Source of the DNA: Lysobacter antibioticus
GTDB lineage: Bacteria > Pseudomonadota > Gammaproteobacteria > Xanthomonadales > Xanthomonadaceae
Assembly (NCBI RefSeq): GCF_001442535.1
Contig: NZ_CP013141.1
Span: 1,748,577-1,812,576 of the forward strand
DNA: 64,000 bases
Direction of reading: 5' to 3'
A model generated the notes under the pieces. That model was not told the origin of the DNA and ran no database searches. It worked only from the letters and a program-made list of their open reading frames with translations. A program made the position numbers and the translations under genes. Below are positions 35,177 through 43,948 of the stretch, in pieces; positions within the stretch are counted from its first letter, which is position 1, and each line of letters opens with the position of its first letter.

Positions 35177-36004
35177 TCAACCGCCGCCGCTGAACATCGC
35201 GCGGTACTGCGGCGCGACGTGCGGCAGCAGCGCCGAGGCCGGCACTTCGACGGTCTGGGTGCCGTCCGAGTACGGGCCGACCTCGTAGGGAGCGAACACG
35301 AACTTGAGCCCGCTGAGCTTGCCGTCGGCGGCCTTGACCGGTTCGAACATGGCGAAGTTGGCCGGGTCGGCGGAGGTGCCGTCGTCGATCATGCGCCCGC
35401 CGGTCTCGATCTGTTCGGCGCGCACCGCCGGGGCCAGGTCGTCGGCGTCGATGCGCTGCGACAGCGCCGAGTGCAGTTGCTCGCGGACATAGCGCGAGAT
35501 CGCGTCCCAGCCCTGCTTCTGCGGCACCAACTCGGCGGCCTTGAGCTGCTTGTTCTGCTTCGGCAGCCAGACGAAACGCGCGATCAGCGGCGCGGCATGG
35601 GCGCCGCCGGTGTAGCTGCTGCCGTCGGCCGACACCGCCACCAGGTCGGGCGTGTCGAGGATGTCGTTGAAGGTCAGCGACAACTCGTACGGCGACGGGT
35701 TTTCTTTCGCGGTGCGGCCGTTGGCCGACTCGATCAACTCGGCGCGCGCCTGGTCGGCGTAGGTCTTGAGCTCTTTCGCCAGGCCCGGGTACTTCGCCGC
35801 CTGGGTGTCGTAGGTGATGCCGACCACGTAGTTCGGCGTGGTCTCGACGACTTCCTTGAGCTCGATCGGTGCGTCCGCGACGACGACCGGTGCCGGCAGG
35901 GTCGAGGCGGGGTCGGCCGGCGCGGCGCCGGGCTGAGGCGAGGCTTCTTTCTTGCAGGCCGCCAGGGCCAGCGCAAGCAGGGAGACGGCGATGACACGCT
36001 TCAT
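35177..36004 (-). CDS. Lipoprotein with DUF4163/DUF3298 domains
   Basis: 275 residues from the ATG at 36004, chosen because it yields a lipoprotein signal ending LALAAC and has AAGGA upstream. After a Pro/Ala linker, PdaC-like DUF4163 and DUF3298 regions follow. The DUF3298 hallmark TGGAHA is in SYTGGAHAAPLIARF, and the C-terminal part ends FAPYEVGPYSDGTQTVEVP. These proteins are anchored in the periplasm and some relatives contact peptidoglycan or act near lysozyme inhibitors; function here is unknown. It is one of several single genes on this strand. Confidence 0.85.
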   Translation of the reverse strand: MKRVIAVSLLALALAACKKEASPQPGAAPADPASTLPAPVVVADAPIELKEVVETTPNYVVGITYDTQAAKYPGLAKELKTYADQARAELIESANGRTAKENPSPYELSLTFNDILDTPDLVAVSADGSSYTGGAHAAPLIARFVWLPKQNKQLKAAELVPQKQGWDAISRYVREQLHSALSQRIDADDLAPAVRAEQIETGGRMIDDGTSADPANFAMFEPVKAADGKLSGLKFVFAPYEVGPYSDGTQTVEVPASALLPHVAPQYRAMFSGGG

Positions 36005-36113
36005 ACAGCAATCCTTTTGGCAGACGTCCATGGTTGTTTCGCGCGACATTATCGCGCAAAGCGTGACGTCCACATCTAGATCGCCCTCGGTCCGCCGCTA
36101 TCCGCGGCGCCGT

Positions 36114-36827
36114 TCACCACTCGTTGCGGTGAGGCAGCAGGCCTTGCAGTTCCTGGTCGGTCAGGTTGCGCCACTGGCCGGGCTTGAGATGGCCCAGCTT
36201 GACGTTGCCGATCCGGGCGCGCAGCAGTTGCTTGACCCGAAAACCGAAGTGCGCGGCCATCAGGCGGATCTGCCGGTTCAAGCCCTGCACCAGCACGATG
36301 CGGAAACCGAAGCGGCCGAGCTTGCCGGTCTTGCACGGCAGGGTGGTCTGGCCGTGGATCGGCACGCCGCGGCCCATGCCGCGCAGGAACTCGGGGGTGA
36401 CCTCGTGGTTCACCGCGACCAGATACTCCTTTTCGAGCTTGTTCTCGGCGCGCAGGATCTCGTTGACGATGTCGCCGTTGCTGGTCAGCAGGATCAGGCC
36501 TTCGGAATCCTTGTCGAGGCGGCCGATCGGGAAGATGCGGCGCTCGTGGCCGACGAAGTCGACGATGTTTTCCTTGACCGTCGACTCGGTGGTGCAGACG
36601 ATGCCGACCGGTTTGTTGAGGGCGATGTAGACGTGCTGGCGCTTGCCCTTGACCACCGCGCGCGCGCGCAGGATCTCGCCGTCGATGCGGACCTCGTCGC
36701 CCTCGCCGACTTCCGCGCCGACCCCGCCGCGCATGCCGTTGACGGTGACCCGGCCTTCGGCGATCAAGCGGTCGGCCTCGCGGCGCGAGCAGAAGCCGGT
36801 GTCGCTGATGTGTTTGTTCAGACGCAT
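36114..36827 (-). CDS. rluF: 23S rRNA pseudouridine synthase RluF-like
   Basis: 237 residues. An N-terminal S4 RNA-binding domain (RLNKHISDTGFCSRREADRL) precedes the RsuA/RluB/E/F catalytic domain. The catalytic Asp sits in the conserved GRLDKDSEGLILLT near residue 104, and NRQIRLMAAHFG is the family's late motif. RluF modifies U2604 of 23S rRNA in E. coli. VNHEVTPEFLRGM and the C-terminal TDQELQGLL support RluF over RluB, RluE or RsuA, with fair confidence. Confidence 0.9.
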   Translation of the reverse strand: MRLNKHISDTGFCSRREADRLIAEGRVTVNGMRGGVGAEVGEGDEVRIDGEILRARAVVKGKRQHVYIALNKPVGIVCTTESTVKENIVDFVGHERRIFPIGRLDKDSEGLILLTSNGDIVNEILRAENKLEKEYLVAVNHEVTPEFLRGMGRGVPIHGQTTLPCKTGKLGRFGFRIVLVQGLNRQIRLMAAHFGFRVKQLLRARIGNVKLGHLKPGQWRNLTDQELQGLLPHRNEW

Positions 36828-37006
36828 AAAGACAGGATGCCGGAAACCGGCAGCAGACGGGCGAAGGGCGCGTAGGCTGGCACAGCGGCGCCGGCTTGGC
36901 GACCCCTGGCCGCGTCCGGATTCAGGGGCGGGTGCGCGATGCCCAGGCCCGAGGCTGGCTCAAGCCTCCCGTTCCGACAGCCCCGGCCGCGCCTCGCCGC
37001 CGGGCC

Positions 37007-37282
37007 TCAGCCCAGTTGCTCGGTGTATTCCGGGTGGCGTTGGATCCAGGCCGCCGCATAGGAACAGGCCGGACGGACCTTGTAGCCGGCTACGCGGGCG
37101 TACTCGAACGCCGCCCTGACCAGGTCGCCTGCGATGCCGCGGCCGCCGATCGCATCCGGCACCAGGGTGTGGGTGATGACGAGCTGGTCGCCGTTGAGGT
37201 GGTATTCGAGCAGCGCCTGCACCTCGTCGACTTCGGTGAGGAAGCGCTGCTGGTCGGGAACGTGGCGAACGGAAACGGCCAT
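37007..37282 (-). CDS. Small GNAT-like N-acetyltransferase (YjdJ type)
   Basis: 91 residues from the ATG at 37282; longer frames upstream lack similarity. It matches the short GCN5-related family with the acetyl-CoA loop GGRGIAGDLVRAAFEYAR and the terminal CSYAAAWIQRHPEY. The pattern VQALLEYHLNGDQLVITHTLVPDAIGGRG is typical. Substrate is unknown; members are stand-alone cytoplasmic proteins. Confidence 0.9.
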   Translation of the reverse strand: MAVSVRHVPDQQRFLTEVDEVQALLEYHLNGDQLVITHTLVPDAIGGRGIAGDLVRAAFEYARVAGYKVRPACSYAAAWIQRHPEYTEQLG

Positions 37283-37405
37283 GGGTCTACCTGGGATGCG
37301 GATGAGGGCGGCCATCGAGGGCCGTATCGGGGGAGTATCGAGTTTGCGATCGGGGGCCGCGCGAGCGGCCCCCCGCTGGGACAACGACCGGCCCGGTGCC
37401 GGGGC

Positions 37406-38935
37406 TCAGCGATTATCGCGCTTGCCCTGGTTGTGCCGGTCCTGGGTGCCGATCGAGCCCTGGATGGCGTCCATCCGGCTTTCCGCGGCATGCAGTTCCT
37501 CGGCCTTTTGCGCCGCACTGTGCGACTGCGGGCCCGACTGCGGCACCTGGCCGTGCTTGGACTCGAGCTGCTGCCAGGGCTGCGCCTCGCGCGCGTGCTC
37601 CTGCTTGGCTTCCAGCAACTGACGGGTATTGGCCAGGGCTTGTTCCGGGGTGATGCGCGGACGGCCGCCCTCCTCGTCGCCGCTGCCGGCGGCCTCGGCC
37701 GCCTCCATCGCGGCCTCATCCTCGCGCCGCGGCGTATCGGCAGCGGCCGGCTCGGCTTCGGCGGCGGCTCCGGCTGCGACCAGGCTTCCGGCCGCACCGG
37801 GCGATTGCGACGCCTGCGAGCGGTGCGCTTGCGCCTGAAGCGCGGGCGCGGCCGACTCCGAAGCGGCCGCCGACGCCACCAGAGACCTCGCGGCCGAAGA
37901 GCCGGCCGCCGAGGTATCGGCCTCGGCCGGTTTCTTGGCCTTGCGCGGTTTGGCCGCGGCCTTCGCCGGTACGCCGGTCACCGCCGGCGTCGCCACCAAG
38001 GGCGTGTCGACGACCGCATCGGTCGGCGTCACCGCCGCGACGCGGCTGTCGATCAACGGCGCCAACGGCGCCGCCGGCGTCACCGCCCGCGGTCGGGTCG
38101 CGCGCGGTGCGGGCGTCGTGGCAATGGACGCGCTGCCGAGATCCTTCACGCTCTTGTCGTGGCGCTGGGCGTTCGCGCTCGCTGTCTTGGCGACGGGCTT
38201 GCTTGCGACAGGCTGGCTTACGACGGTTTTGCTTACGGCCGGTTTGTTCGTCGTCGGTTTGTTGAGCGCTGGCTTGTTCGCTGCCAGCGCGACCTGCTTG
38301 GCCGTGGCTCGCTTCGCGGCGACGTCCAGCCTTGGAACCTTGCTCGACGCAACCTGGCTGGCGCTGCCCTTGGCGCTGACGGCCTTGTTCGGCAACGCCG
38401 TTTTCGCGGCGTTTTTCGTCGTTTTCTGGATCGCGGCCGACTTGCTCGCGGCCTGCTTGGCCGAGGCCGGCTTGGTCGGGATTGTTTTCGTTACGCTCAC
38501 CCGGCTGGCGCTCTTCGCCGCGCCGCGCTTGCCGGCCGCGGCCTGCCTGGCCGGCGCTTTTCTGACGCTGACTTTCTTGGCGACGACCTTCTTGGCGCTC
38601 GCCTTCTTGCTCGCCGTCTTGCTGGCGCTCGTCTTCTTGGAGACGGCCTTCTTGGCCGCCGCCTTCTTGATGGCGGTGGTCTTGCCCGCGGCTTTCTTCG
38701 CCGGCGCTTTCTTGCTTGCGGCCTTCTTGGCGACGGTTTTCTTCGCTACCGCTTTCTTGGCGACGGCCTTCGTCGCCGGGCGTTTGTTCGCCGCGCTCTT
38801 GGTGGCCGTGGTTTTCTTGGCCGCCTTGGTCGCGGCCTGCTTGCCTGTGCGCTTCGCGCTCTTGCCCGCGGCGCTCTTGCCTGCCGATTTGCTGGCTGAC
38901 TTGCTGACGGACTTGCCGGCTTTCTTGATCGCCAT
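37406..38935 (-). CDS. Lysine/alanine-rich histone H1-like protein with acidic/Gln-rich C-terminus
   Basis: 509 residues from the ATG at 38935, with AGGAG well placed upstream. Residues 1 to about 300 are dominated by AKKA, ASKK and AVAKK repeats like eukaryotic H1 tails and bacterial AlgP/Hc-type proteins, so it probably binds DNA or another polyanion. Residues about 330-420 are Ala/Glu-rich and acidic; the last 90 residues are Gln/Glu/His-rich (PEQALANTRQLLEAKQEHAR) and may form a coiled coil. No signal peptide is visible. Repeats make its length likely to vary between strains. Divergent from a 65-residue gene. Confidence 0.8.
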   Translation of the reverse strand: MAIKKAGKSVSKSASKSAGKSAAGKSAKRTGKQAATKAAKKTTATKSAANKRPATKAVAKKAVAKKTVAKKAASKKAPAKKAAGKTTAIKKAAAKKAVSKKTSASKTASKKASAKKVVAKKVSVRKAPARQAAAGKRGAAKSASRVSVTKTIPTKPASAKQAASKSAAIQKTTKNAAKTALPNKAVSAKGSASQVASSKVPRLDVAAKRATAKQVALAANKPALNKPTTNKPAVSKTVVSQPVASKPVAKTASANAQRHDKSVKDLGSASIATTPAPRATRPRAVTPAAPLAPLIDSRVAAVTPTDAVVDTPLVATPAVTGVPAKAAAKPRKAKKPAEADTSAAGSSAARSLVASAAASESAAPALQAQAHRSQASQSPGAAGSLVAAGAAAEAEPAAADTPRREDEAAMEAAEAAGSGDEEGGRPRITPEQALANTRQLLEAKQEHAREAQPWQQLESKHGQVPQSGPQSHSAAQKAEELHAAESRMDAIQGSIGTQDRHNQGKRDNR

Positions 38936-39078
38936 GCCCTGCTCCTGTCGGTTTTCCGGATGAGCGGTCACCCCCCAAGGACCGTGCTTGTTTGTTAACA
39001 CGCACGACCTTCATGACGGGTGAGCAAAGGTGAGACTCGACCCAGGGCGTCAGCCGCCTGATCCTGATCGCCCGGTGT

Positions 39079-39093
39079 TGACACGATGTGTCA
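39079..39093. promoter_or_regulatory. Palindrome TGACACGATGTGTCA, possible operator
   Basis: TGACAC and GTGTCA arms flank a 3-bp centre in the gap between the histone-like gene and the 65-residue gene. TTGACA at 39078-39083 overlaps it and could be a -35 box, although no good -10 follows. The regulator, if any, is unknown. Confidence 0.35.
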
Positions 39094-39183
39094 CTTTTGA
39101 ACGCTCAAACCCCTTGAAATCGCTGGCATGGAATGTGCTTCAATGTGAAGTACGTCACACCGCAAAACGGAAGGGGGTCCCAA

Positions 39184-39381
39184 ATGCGTTACTTCAAGCC
39201 ACAGGACGACGACCAGCAGGCCGAAGCCGTCATCACCCGCCTGTACGAGCTCGCCCGCACCGGGGAACCCGACGCAGCCGAGCTGCGCCGGCTCGATGCC
39301 CAGATCTATGCAGGACTGATCGCCTCGTACGGCGACGATGCCTACGACAAGGCCACCACGCCCGCACTGCTCCTGTCCTGA
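39184..39381 (+). CDS. Small hypothetical protein
   Basis: 65 residues, acidic, predicted helical (AEAVITRLYELARTGEPDAAELRRLDAQIYAGLIASYGDDAYDKA). A strong GGAAGGGGG site lies upstream, which argues for a real gene. No family was recognised. It ends before a short hairpin (39399-39419) in the convergent gap with the rhomboid gene. Confidence 0.65.
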   Translation: MRYFKPQDDDQQAEAVITRLYELARTGEPDAAELRRLDAQIYAGLIASYGDDAYDKATTPALLLS

Positions 39382-39398
39382 GCATCGCTCAAACGGCA

Positions 39399-39478
39399 AC
39401 GGCGGCCTGAGCCGCCGTTCGCAAAGCCGCAATCCGGGGACGCGGCGACACAACATGGCAGCGGCCTCGGCCGCTGCC
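39399..39478. terminator. Two hairpins between convergent genes
   Basis: AACGGCGG-loop-CCGCCGTT (39399-39419) follows the 65-residue gene, and GGCAGCGGCC-GGCCGCTGCC (39457-39478) follows the rhomboid gene on the minus strand. Neither has a good T tract, so termination is uncertain. Confidence 0.4.
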
Positions 39479-39485
39479 GCCCTTG

Positions 39486-40109
39486 TCAGCCGCCGAAGAA
39501 GCTCGGCAGGCTCGGGCTGGCGAGCCGCTGCAGGAACACCCAGAACATCTGCGGCTCCATCATCAGCATGAACAGCACGCCGTAGATCGCGCCCGACAAA
39601 TGCGCGTTGTGATTGATGTTGCCCTGGCCGCGCTTGTCCATCCAATACGAATAGCCGACGTAGGCGATCGCATAGACGATGGCCGGCACCGGGATCACGA
39701 ACACGATGATCCAGCTCCAGGGGTTGATCAGCACGAAGGCGAACAACACCGCCGACACCGCGCCGGACGCGCCGAGGCTGACGTAGCCGGCGTCTTTGCG
39801 ATGGCGCAGATAGCTCGGCAGGATCGCGACCACGATCGCCGACAGATAGAAGAATGCGTAGCCGAACAGCCCGACCAGTTGGCCGAACAGGCGCTCGACC
39901 GCGCCGCCGAAGAAATACAGGGTGATCATGTTGAACAGCAGGTGCATCCAGTCGGCATGCACGAAGCCGTGGGTCAACAGGCGGTCGTACTGACGGAAAC
40001 GCGCGACGCCCGGCGGCCACAGCACCAGGCGCTCGTACAGGCTGCGTTTCTCGAAGGCTTGCCACGACACCAGCGCGGTCACGGCGATCAGGATGAGGGT
40101 GATCAGCAT
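39486..40109 (-). CDS. Rhomboid-family intramembrane serine protease
   Basis: 207 residues with about six transmembrane segments. The catalytic Ser is in the GASGA motif (SLGASGAVSAVLFAF near residue 115) and the His is in the last segment (NHNAHLSGAIYG near 170). The loop HADWMHLLFNMITLYFFGG is the conserved L1 region. Rhomboids cleave membrane protein substrates within the bilayer; none can be named here. Confidence 0.93.
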   Translation of the reverse strand: MLITLILIAVTALVSWQAFEKRSLYERLVLWPPGVARFRQYDRLLTHGFVHADWMHLLFNMITLYFFGGAVERLFGQLVGLFGYAFFYLSAIVVAILPSYLRHRKDAGYVSLGASGAVSAVLFAFVLINPWSWIIVFVIPVPAIVYAIAYVGYSYWMDKRGQGNINHNAHLSGAIYGVLFMLMMEPQMFWVFLQRLASPSLPSFFGG

Positions 40110-40218
40110 CGGCTCGGGTTCTCGTCGGCGGGTCCGGCCGGGCCGGACCCGCTCAGGTCGGATCGCCCGGCGGCGCCGGGCAAGTGCGGATGGGGGCGTT
40201 CAAGCCTGCCTGTGTCGC

Positions 40219-41856
40219 TCACGCGGCCTGGCGGTAGTGGTCCTGCATCGGGTAGCTGCGCGCGTACAAGGCGAACGCGGCCGCCGCGACGAAGGCGAAC
40301 CCGGCGAAGAAGAACATCAGGAAGGCGTTCTCGCTGAGCCCGGTCGCGGCGATATGGGTGGTCACCGCCTCGTTGCGCACTGCGGCGTTGGTCAGCATCA
40401 CCCACAGGTTGCCGAAGGTGCTGGTGAGGTACCACAGCGCCATGATCACGCCCTTCATCGCGTGCGGGGCCTGACTGTAGGCGAACTCCAGCGCGGTCGC
40501 CGAGACCAGCACCTCGCCGAGGGTCAGCAACACATAGGGTAGGACCTGCCATGCCAGCGACATGGGGTGGCCGGCGTCCATATACAACTGCAGCACCGCC
40601 GCCACGATCCAGGACAGGCCGGAGATGGCGATGCCGAAGCCCATCCGCCGCAGCGGCGTCGGGTGCAGGCCGATCCGGCGCAACGCCGGATACAGCAGCA
40701 GGTTGTTGAACGGGATCAACAGCATCACCACCAGCGGATTGATCGCCTGCATCTGCGAGGCCGCCGCGCGCGCACCGCCTTCGCCGGAGATCAGCCAGGT
40801 CGGCCACCACCACAGGTCGGTCGGCACGAACATCTTCTGGCCCTGCAGCACCCAGGTCGAAGCCTTCTGGTCGAACAGCGACCAGAACGGAGTCACGAAG
40901 GCGAATACGATCAGGATGCGCAGCACTGCGCGCACGCCGTCGACTGCGGCGTCGGGGTGCTTGCCGCGGGCGCGGTCGAGCTGCAGGGAAATGCCGTAGC
41001 CGCCGAAACCGATCAGCAGGCCCAGCGCCAGGCAGGCGCTCTTGACGAAGCCCATCGCCGGCACCGCGGTCAGCGCCAAAGCGCCGACCGCCAGGGCCAC
41101 GCCGAGGCCGGCGACGATCGCGCCGGGGTTGCCCTGCCCGGCCACGCGCGTGCTCAGCGCGGTGCGGGCGACGTTGAAGAAGGAATCCGGATCGGGCGCG
41201 TCGCGGGTCGGCGGCACCCGCACGTAGCGATTGCGGCCCAGCCAGAAGATCAGCGTGGCCAGGAACATCAGCGCGCCGGGAATGCCGAAGGCGATGCTCG
41301 GGCCGTACTCGCGCAGGAAGATCGGCATCAGCAGCGAGGCGAACAGCGAGCCGAAGTTGATCGTCCAATAGAAGGCATCGAAGACCAGCTTGGCCTTGTG
41401 CTTGTTGCTCTGGTCGAACTGGTCGCCGCAGAACGACACCACCAGGGGTTTTATCCCGCCGGCGCCGAAGGCGATCAGGAACAGGCCGGTATAGAAGCCG
41501 GCCTGGCTGTGCTCGAACATCGCCAGGCAGGCGTGGCCGGCGCAGTAGATCAGCGAGAACCAGATGACCGTGTTGTATTTGCCGAAATAGCGGTCGGCCA
41601 GCCAGCCGCCCAGCAAGGGGAAGAAATAGGTGCCGATCATGAAGCTGTGGAACACCTCCTTGGCGAGGTGTTCGCGCTCGGCCAGGTCGGAGGTCGAGGC
41701 CAGCAGCAGGGTCCCGACCAGGAATGAGGTCAGGATGTTGCGCATGCCGTAGAAACTGAAGCGCTCGGCCGCCTCGTTGCCGATGATGAAACCGATCTGG
41801 CGGGGCATCTTGCCCTGCGAATCGGTGGTGGCGGGGGCGGTGGCGGCTTGGCTCAT
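40219..41856 (-). CDS. POT/PTR2-family proton-dependent peptide transporter
   Basis: 545 residues with about fourteen hydrophobic segments. The family's ExxERFxxYG signature occurs as EAAERFSFYGMRNIL near residue 30, with GGWLADRYFGKYNTVIW following and GAGGIKPLVVSFCGDQF near 135. It imports di- and tripeptides with protons across the inner membrane. A large central loop region (about 215-245) is typical of the bacterial group. It fits with the peptidases Dcp and M14 elsewhere in the window but is not linked to them. Confidence 0.93.
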   Translation of the reverse strand: MSQAATAPATTDSQGKMPRQIGFIIGNEAAERFSFYGMRNILTSFLVGTLLLASTSDLAEREHLAKEVFHSFMIGTYFFPLLGGWLADRYFGKYNTVIWFSLIYCAGHACLAMFEHSQAGFYTGLFLIAFGAGGIKPLVVSFCGDQFDQSNKHKAKLVFDAFYWTINFGSLFASLLMPIFLREYGPSIAFGIPGALMFLATLIFWLGRNRYVRVPPTRDAPDPDSFFNVARTALSTRVAGQGNPGAIVAGLGVALAVGALALTAVPAMGFVKSACLALGLLIGFGGYGISLQLDRARGKHPDAAVDGVRAVLRILIVFAFVTPFWSLFDQKASTWVLQGQKMFVPTDLWWWPTWLISGEGGARAAASQMQAINPLVVMLLIPFNNLLLYPALRRIGLHPTPLRRMGFGIAISGLSWIVAAVLQLYMDAGHPMSLAWQVLPYVLLTLGEVLVSATALEFAYSQAPHAMKGVIMALWYLTSTFGNLWVMLTNAAVRNEAVTTHIAATGLSENAFLMFFFAGFAFVAAAAFALYARSYPMQDHYRQAA

Positions 41857-42097
41857 CTACGGCAGTCCTCGGCGGTCGGGCGCGGAGGCGGTCGATAGGC
41901 GCCCCCGCTGGACCCGGGCGCGACGGCGACCGGGCGGTCCAGCCCTACAGCCTAACCGATCGCCCCGGCGGCCGGCCTGACCGCTCCCGGCCGATGCCAG
42001 GGTCCGGCTGAACCGCCACGGGCACGGCCGGCCCGTTCAGGCCGCCGGCCTGATCGGACGCGCAGGCCCGATCAGACGACTTGATCAGACGACTTGG

Positions 42098-42838
42098 TCA
42101 GACGGCCGGATCGCCGACCTCGAGCTCGTACTCGAAGTTCTGGATCATGCGGCCGAAGTCCTCGTCCTCGTCGCCGCCGTAGTTGGCGCCGATGCTCAGG
42201 CGGTGGCGCCCGGGCGACAGCGGCGGCAACAACAGCCAGTAACCGTCGGCGGCGGCGTGGTAGGGGCCGGTCGGCGGACCGGAGGCGTCGATCTCGGCGA
42301 AGGGGTCGAAGCACTTCGCCGTGGTCAGGCGCATCGAGCCCTGCCGATCGAGACGCCGGCCGTCCAGCACGACCACCGCGCTGACCAGACGATCGTTGTT
42401 GACCGTCACCTGCGCCTTCACTTGCTCGCAGGTGTGCGCATATCGGCCGAAGCGCGGCGCGTGGTAATACATATTGATCAGCGGCACCAGCACGTGCTTG
42501 CCGAGCGGGATCCGGCAACGGCGTTCGGCGTTGAAGCTTCCGTCGGTGCCGGCCAGAAACCACACCGGCCCGTCTTCGTCCTGGCCCACCGCGCAGCGGC
42601 TGCCATCGCGATCGAGGTAAGGCTGCAGGCCGTCGGGGAAACTGCGCGTCCAGCGCCACCAGCGCGCGGTCCACTCGGCCGGCTGGATCCCGCCGACCGC
42701 ACCGCGCAGCGGTTGCACCGCGGTTGCCGAGCCTGCGGTTGCCGAGCCTTGAGCCGGCGTTTTGCCGGCTGCGCCCGCCGGCAGGCCCGACAGCGCCAGC
42801 CACAGGCCGAGCGCCGCCGCCCCGCGCTTCAAGCCCAT
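42098..42838 (-). CDS. Secreted hypothetical protein overlapping the GST gene
   Basis: 246 residues from the ATG at 42838, giving a signal peptide (LGLWLALSGLPAGAAG). The mature part has WWRWTRSFPDG, CAVGQDEDGPVWFLAGTDG and RRCRIPLGKHVLVPLINMYY, a pattern I recall from widespread uncharacterised secreted proteins, but no function is known. The start codon overlaps the last ten bases of the GST gene, suggesting translational coupling. No lipobox is present, so it is probably soluble in the periplasm or secreted. Confidence 0.8.
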   Translation of the reverse strand: MGLKRGAAALGLWLALSGLPAGAAGKTPAQGSATAGSATAVQPLRGAVGGIQPAEWTARWWRWTRSFPDGLQPYLDRDGSRCAVGQDEDGPVWFLAGTDGSFNAERRCRIPLGKHVLVPLINMYYHAPRFGRYAHTCEQVKAQVTVNNDRLVSAVVVLDGRRLDRQGSMRLTTAKCFDPFAEIDASGPPTGPYHAAADGYWLLLPPLSPGRHRLSIGANYGGDEDEDFGRMIQNFEYELEVGDPAV

Positions 42839-43455
42839 TCGGTCAGCCCTTCGCGCTCGTACACGGTGGCGAAGGAGGGTCGCGCCTTCATCCGCTGGGC
42901 GAACGCGCCCAGGTGCGGCCAGTCGTGCGCCGGCTGCGGCATCTTGCGGGTCCAGCGCATCAGCATGGTCAGGTAGAAATCGGCCGCGCTCAGGCGTTCG
43001 CCGAGCAGGTACGGGCCCTGCTTGGCGAGCTGTGCGTCGAGGCGCTCGCAAGTGGCCTCGATGCGCGTCTGCGCACCGGCACGCACCGCCTCGTCGCCGG
43101 CCTGCAGATCCCACGGATACCACCACAGCCGCAGCGGAGATTGCAGGGTGTTGGCGAGGTTGAACATCCACTGGTTGTACTCGGCGCGCTGCGGGTCGTC
43201 GAGCGCCGGTGCCAGGCCGGCCTGCGGATGGCGGTCGGCGAGAAACATCGCCAGGCCCGCGGCTTCGTAACGCGGCTGGCCATCGACGATCAGAGTCGGT
43301 ACCACCCCGTTCGGATTCAGCGCCAGGTACTCGGCGTTCTTGTGCGCGCGGGCTTCCATATCGACCGGCCGCAGTTCGTGCTCGATCCCCATCTCGATGA
43401 GCAACCAATGGACGACGAAGCTGGCGGTGCCGGGCGAATAATAGAGCGCGTACAT
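42829..43455 (-). CDS. Glutathione S-transferase family protein
   Basis: 208 residues. The N-terminal thioredoxin-like domain (MYALYYSPGTASFVVHWLL, NPNGVVPTLIVDG, YEAAGLAMFLAD) carries the Ser/Tyr-type glutathione site, and the helical C-terminal domain includes GERLSAADFYLTMLMRW. It conjugates glutathione or reduces substrates with it in the cytoplasm; the substrate is unknown. It overlaps the downstream secreted-protein gene by ten bases, forming a two-gene operon. Confidence 0.92.
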   Translation of the reverse strand: MYALYYSPGTASFVVHWLLIEMGIEHELRPVDMEARAHKNAEYLALNPNGVVPTLIVDGQPRYEAAGLAMFLADRHPQAGLAPALDDPQRAEYNQWMFNLANTLQSPLRLWWYPWDLQAGDEAVRAGAQTRIEATCERLDAQLAKQGPYLLGERLSAADFYLTMLMRWTRKMPQPAHDWPHLGAFAQRMKARPSFATVYEREGLTEWA

Positions 43456-43539
43456 GCGGAGGACTCCGGAAGTGAGGGCGACAGTCTAGGGGAGCGATGG
43501 CGGTTGCGGGGGTGGTTGGACGCAGAGCGGAGCGAAAGC

Positions 43540-43700
43540 AAATCCCCCTGCTCCCTTCTCAAAGGGGGGGAACGGCAACAGCCGCGACGTCGCGTTGTGG
43601 AGCATCACGGGAAGTCGCTGCATCGCTGGAGTGGCTGCATCGTTGGACGCGGAGCAAGCGTGCCTCCCCACTGAGTCGCTCCCTTCGAAAAAGGGGCTGC
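43540..43700. repeat. CCCCTTTT/AAAAGGGG-type repeats upstream of the M14 peptidase gene
   Basis: One copy at 43540-43570 and a weaker one near 43670-43700 resemble the cluster at 19110-19371. The 493-bp gap 43456-43948 shows no other structure and no gene; the region just before 43949 presumably holds the promoter. Confidence 0.65.
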
Positions 43701-43948
43701 GCGCCGCGCAAGTCCGATGCAGTGCGAAGCCCATCGCGCGGGGGATATGCTTGGTGCTGGCAACCACCATCGCAGCGGCTAGCGGCAAGATAGCTCCTGC
43801 CCCACCCTTCAGCGCCGACCCTGCCCATCGATCCTGACAGCAGGCTGTCAGCAGTCTGCGTATTTGGGTGCGGATCGGACCCTCGCGGCCAATCCAGAGG
43901 TGCGTTTCTTCGCTACCATGCGGAGCGATTCCGGGGAGAACCGATCCG

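Noticed and set aside
37935..38963. 342-residue hydrophobic plus-strand frame
   Set aside because: It is the antisense of the Lys/Ala-rich gene: AAG and GCC codons read backwards give Leu and Gly/Ala, creating false membrane-like sequence.
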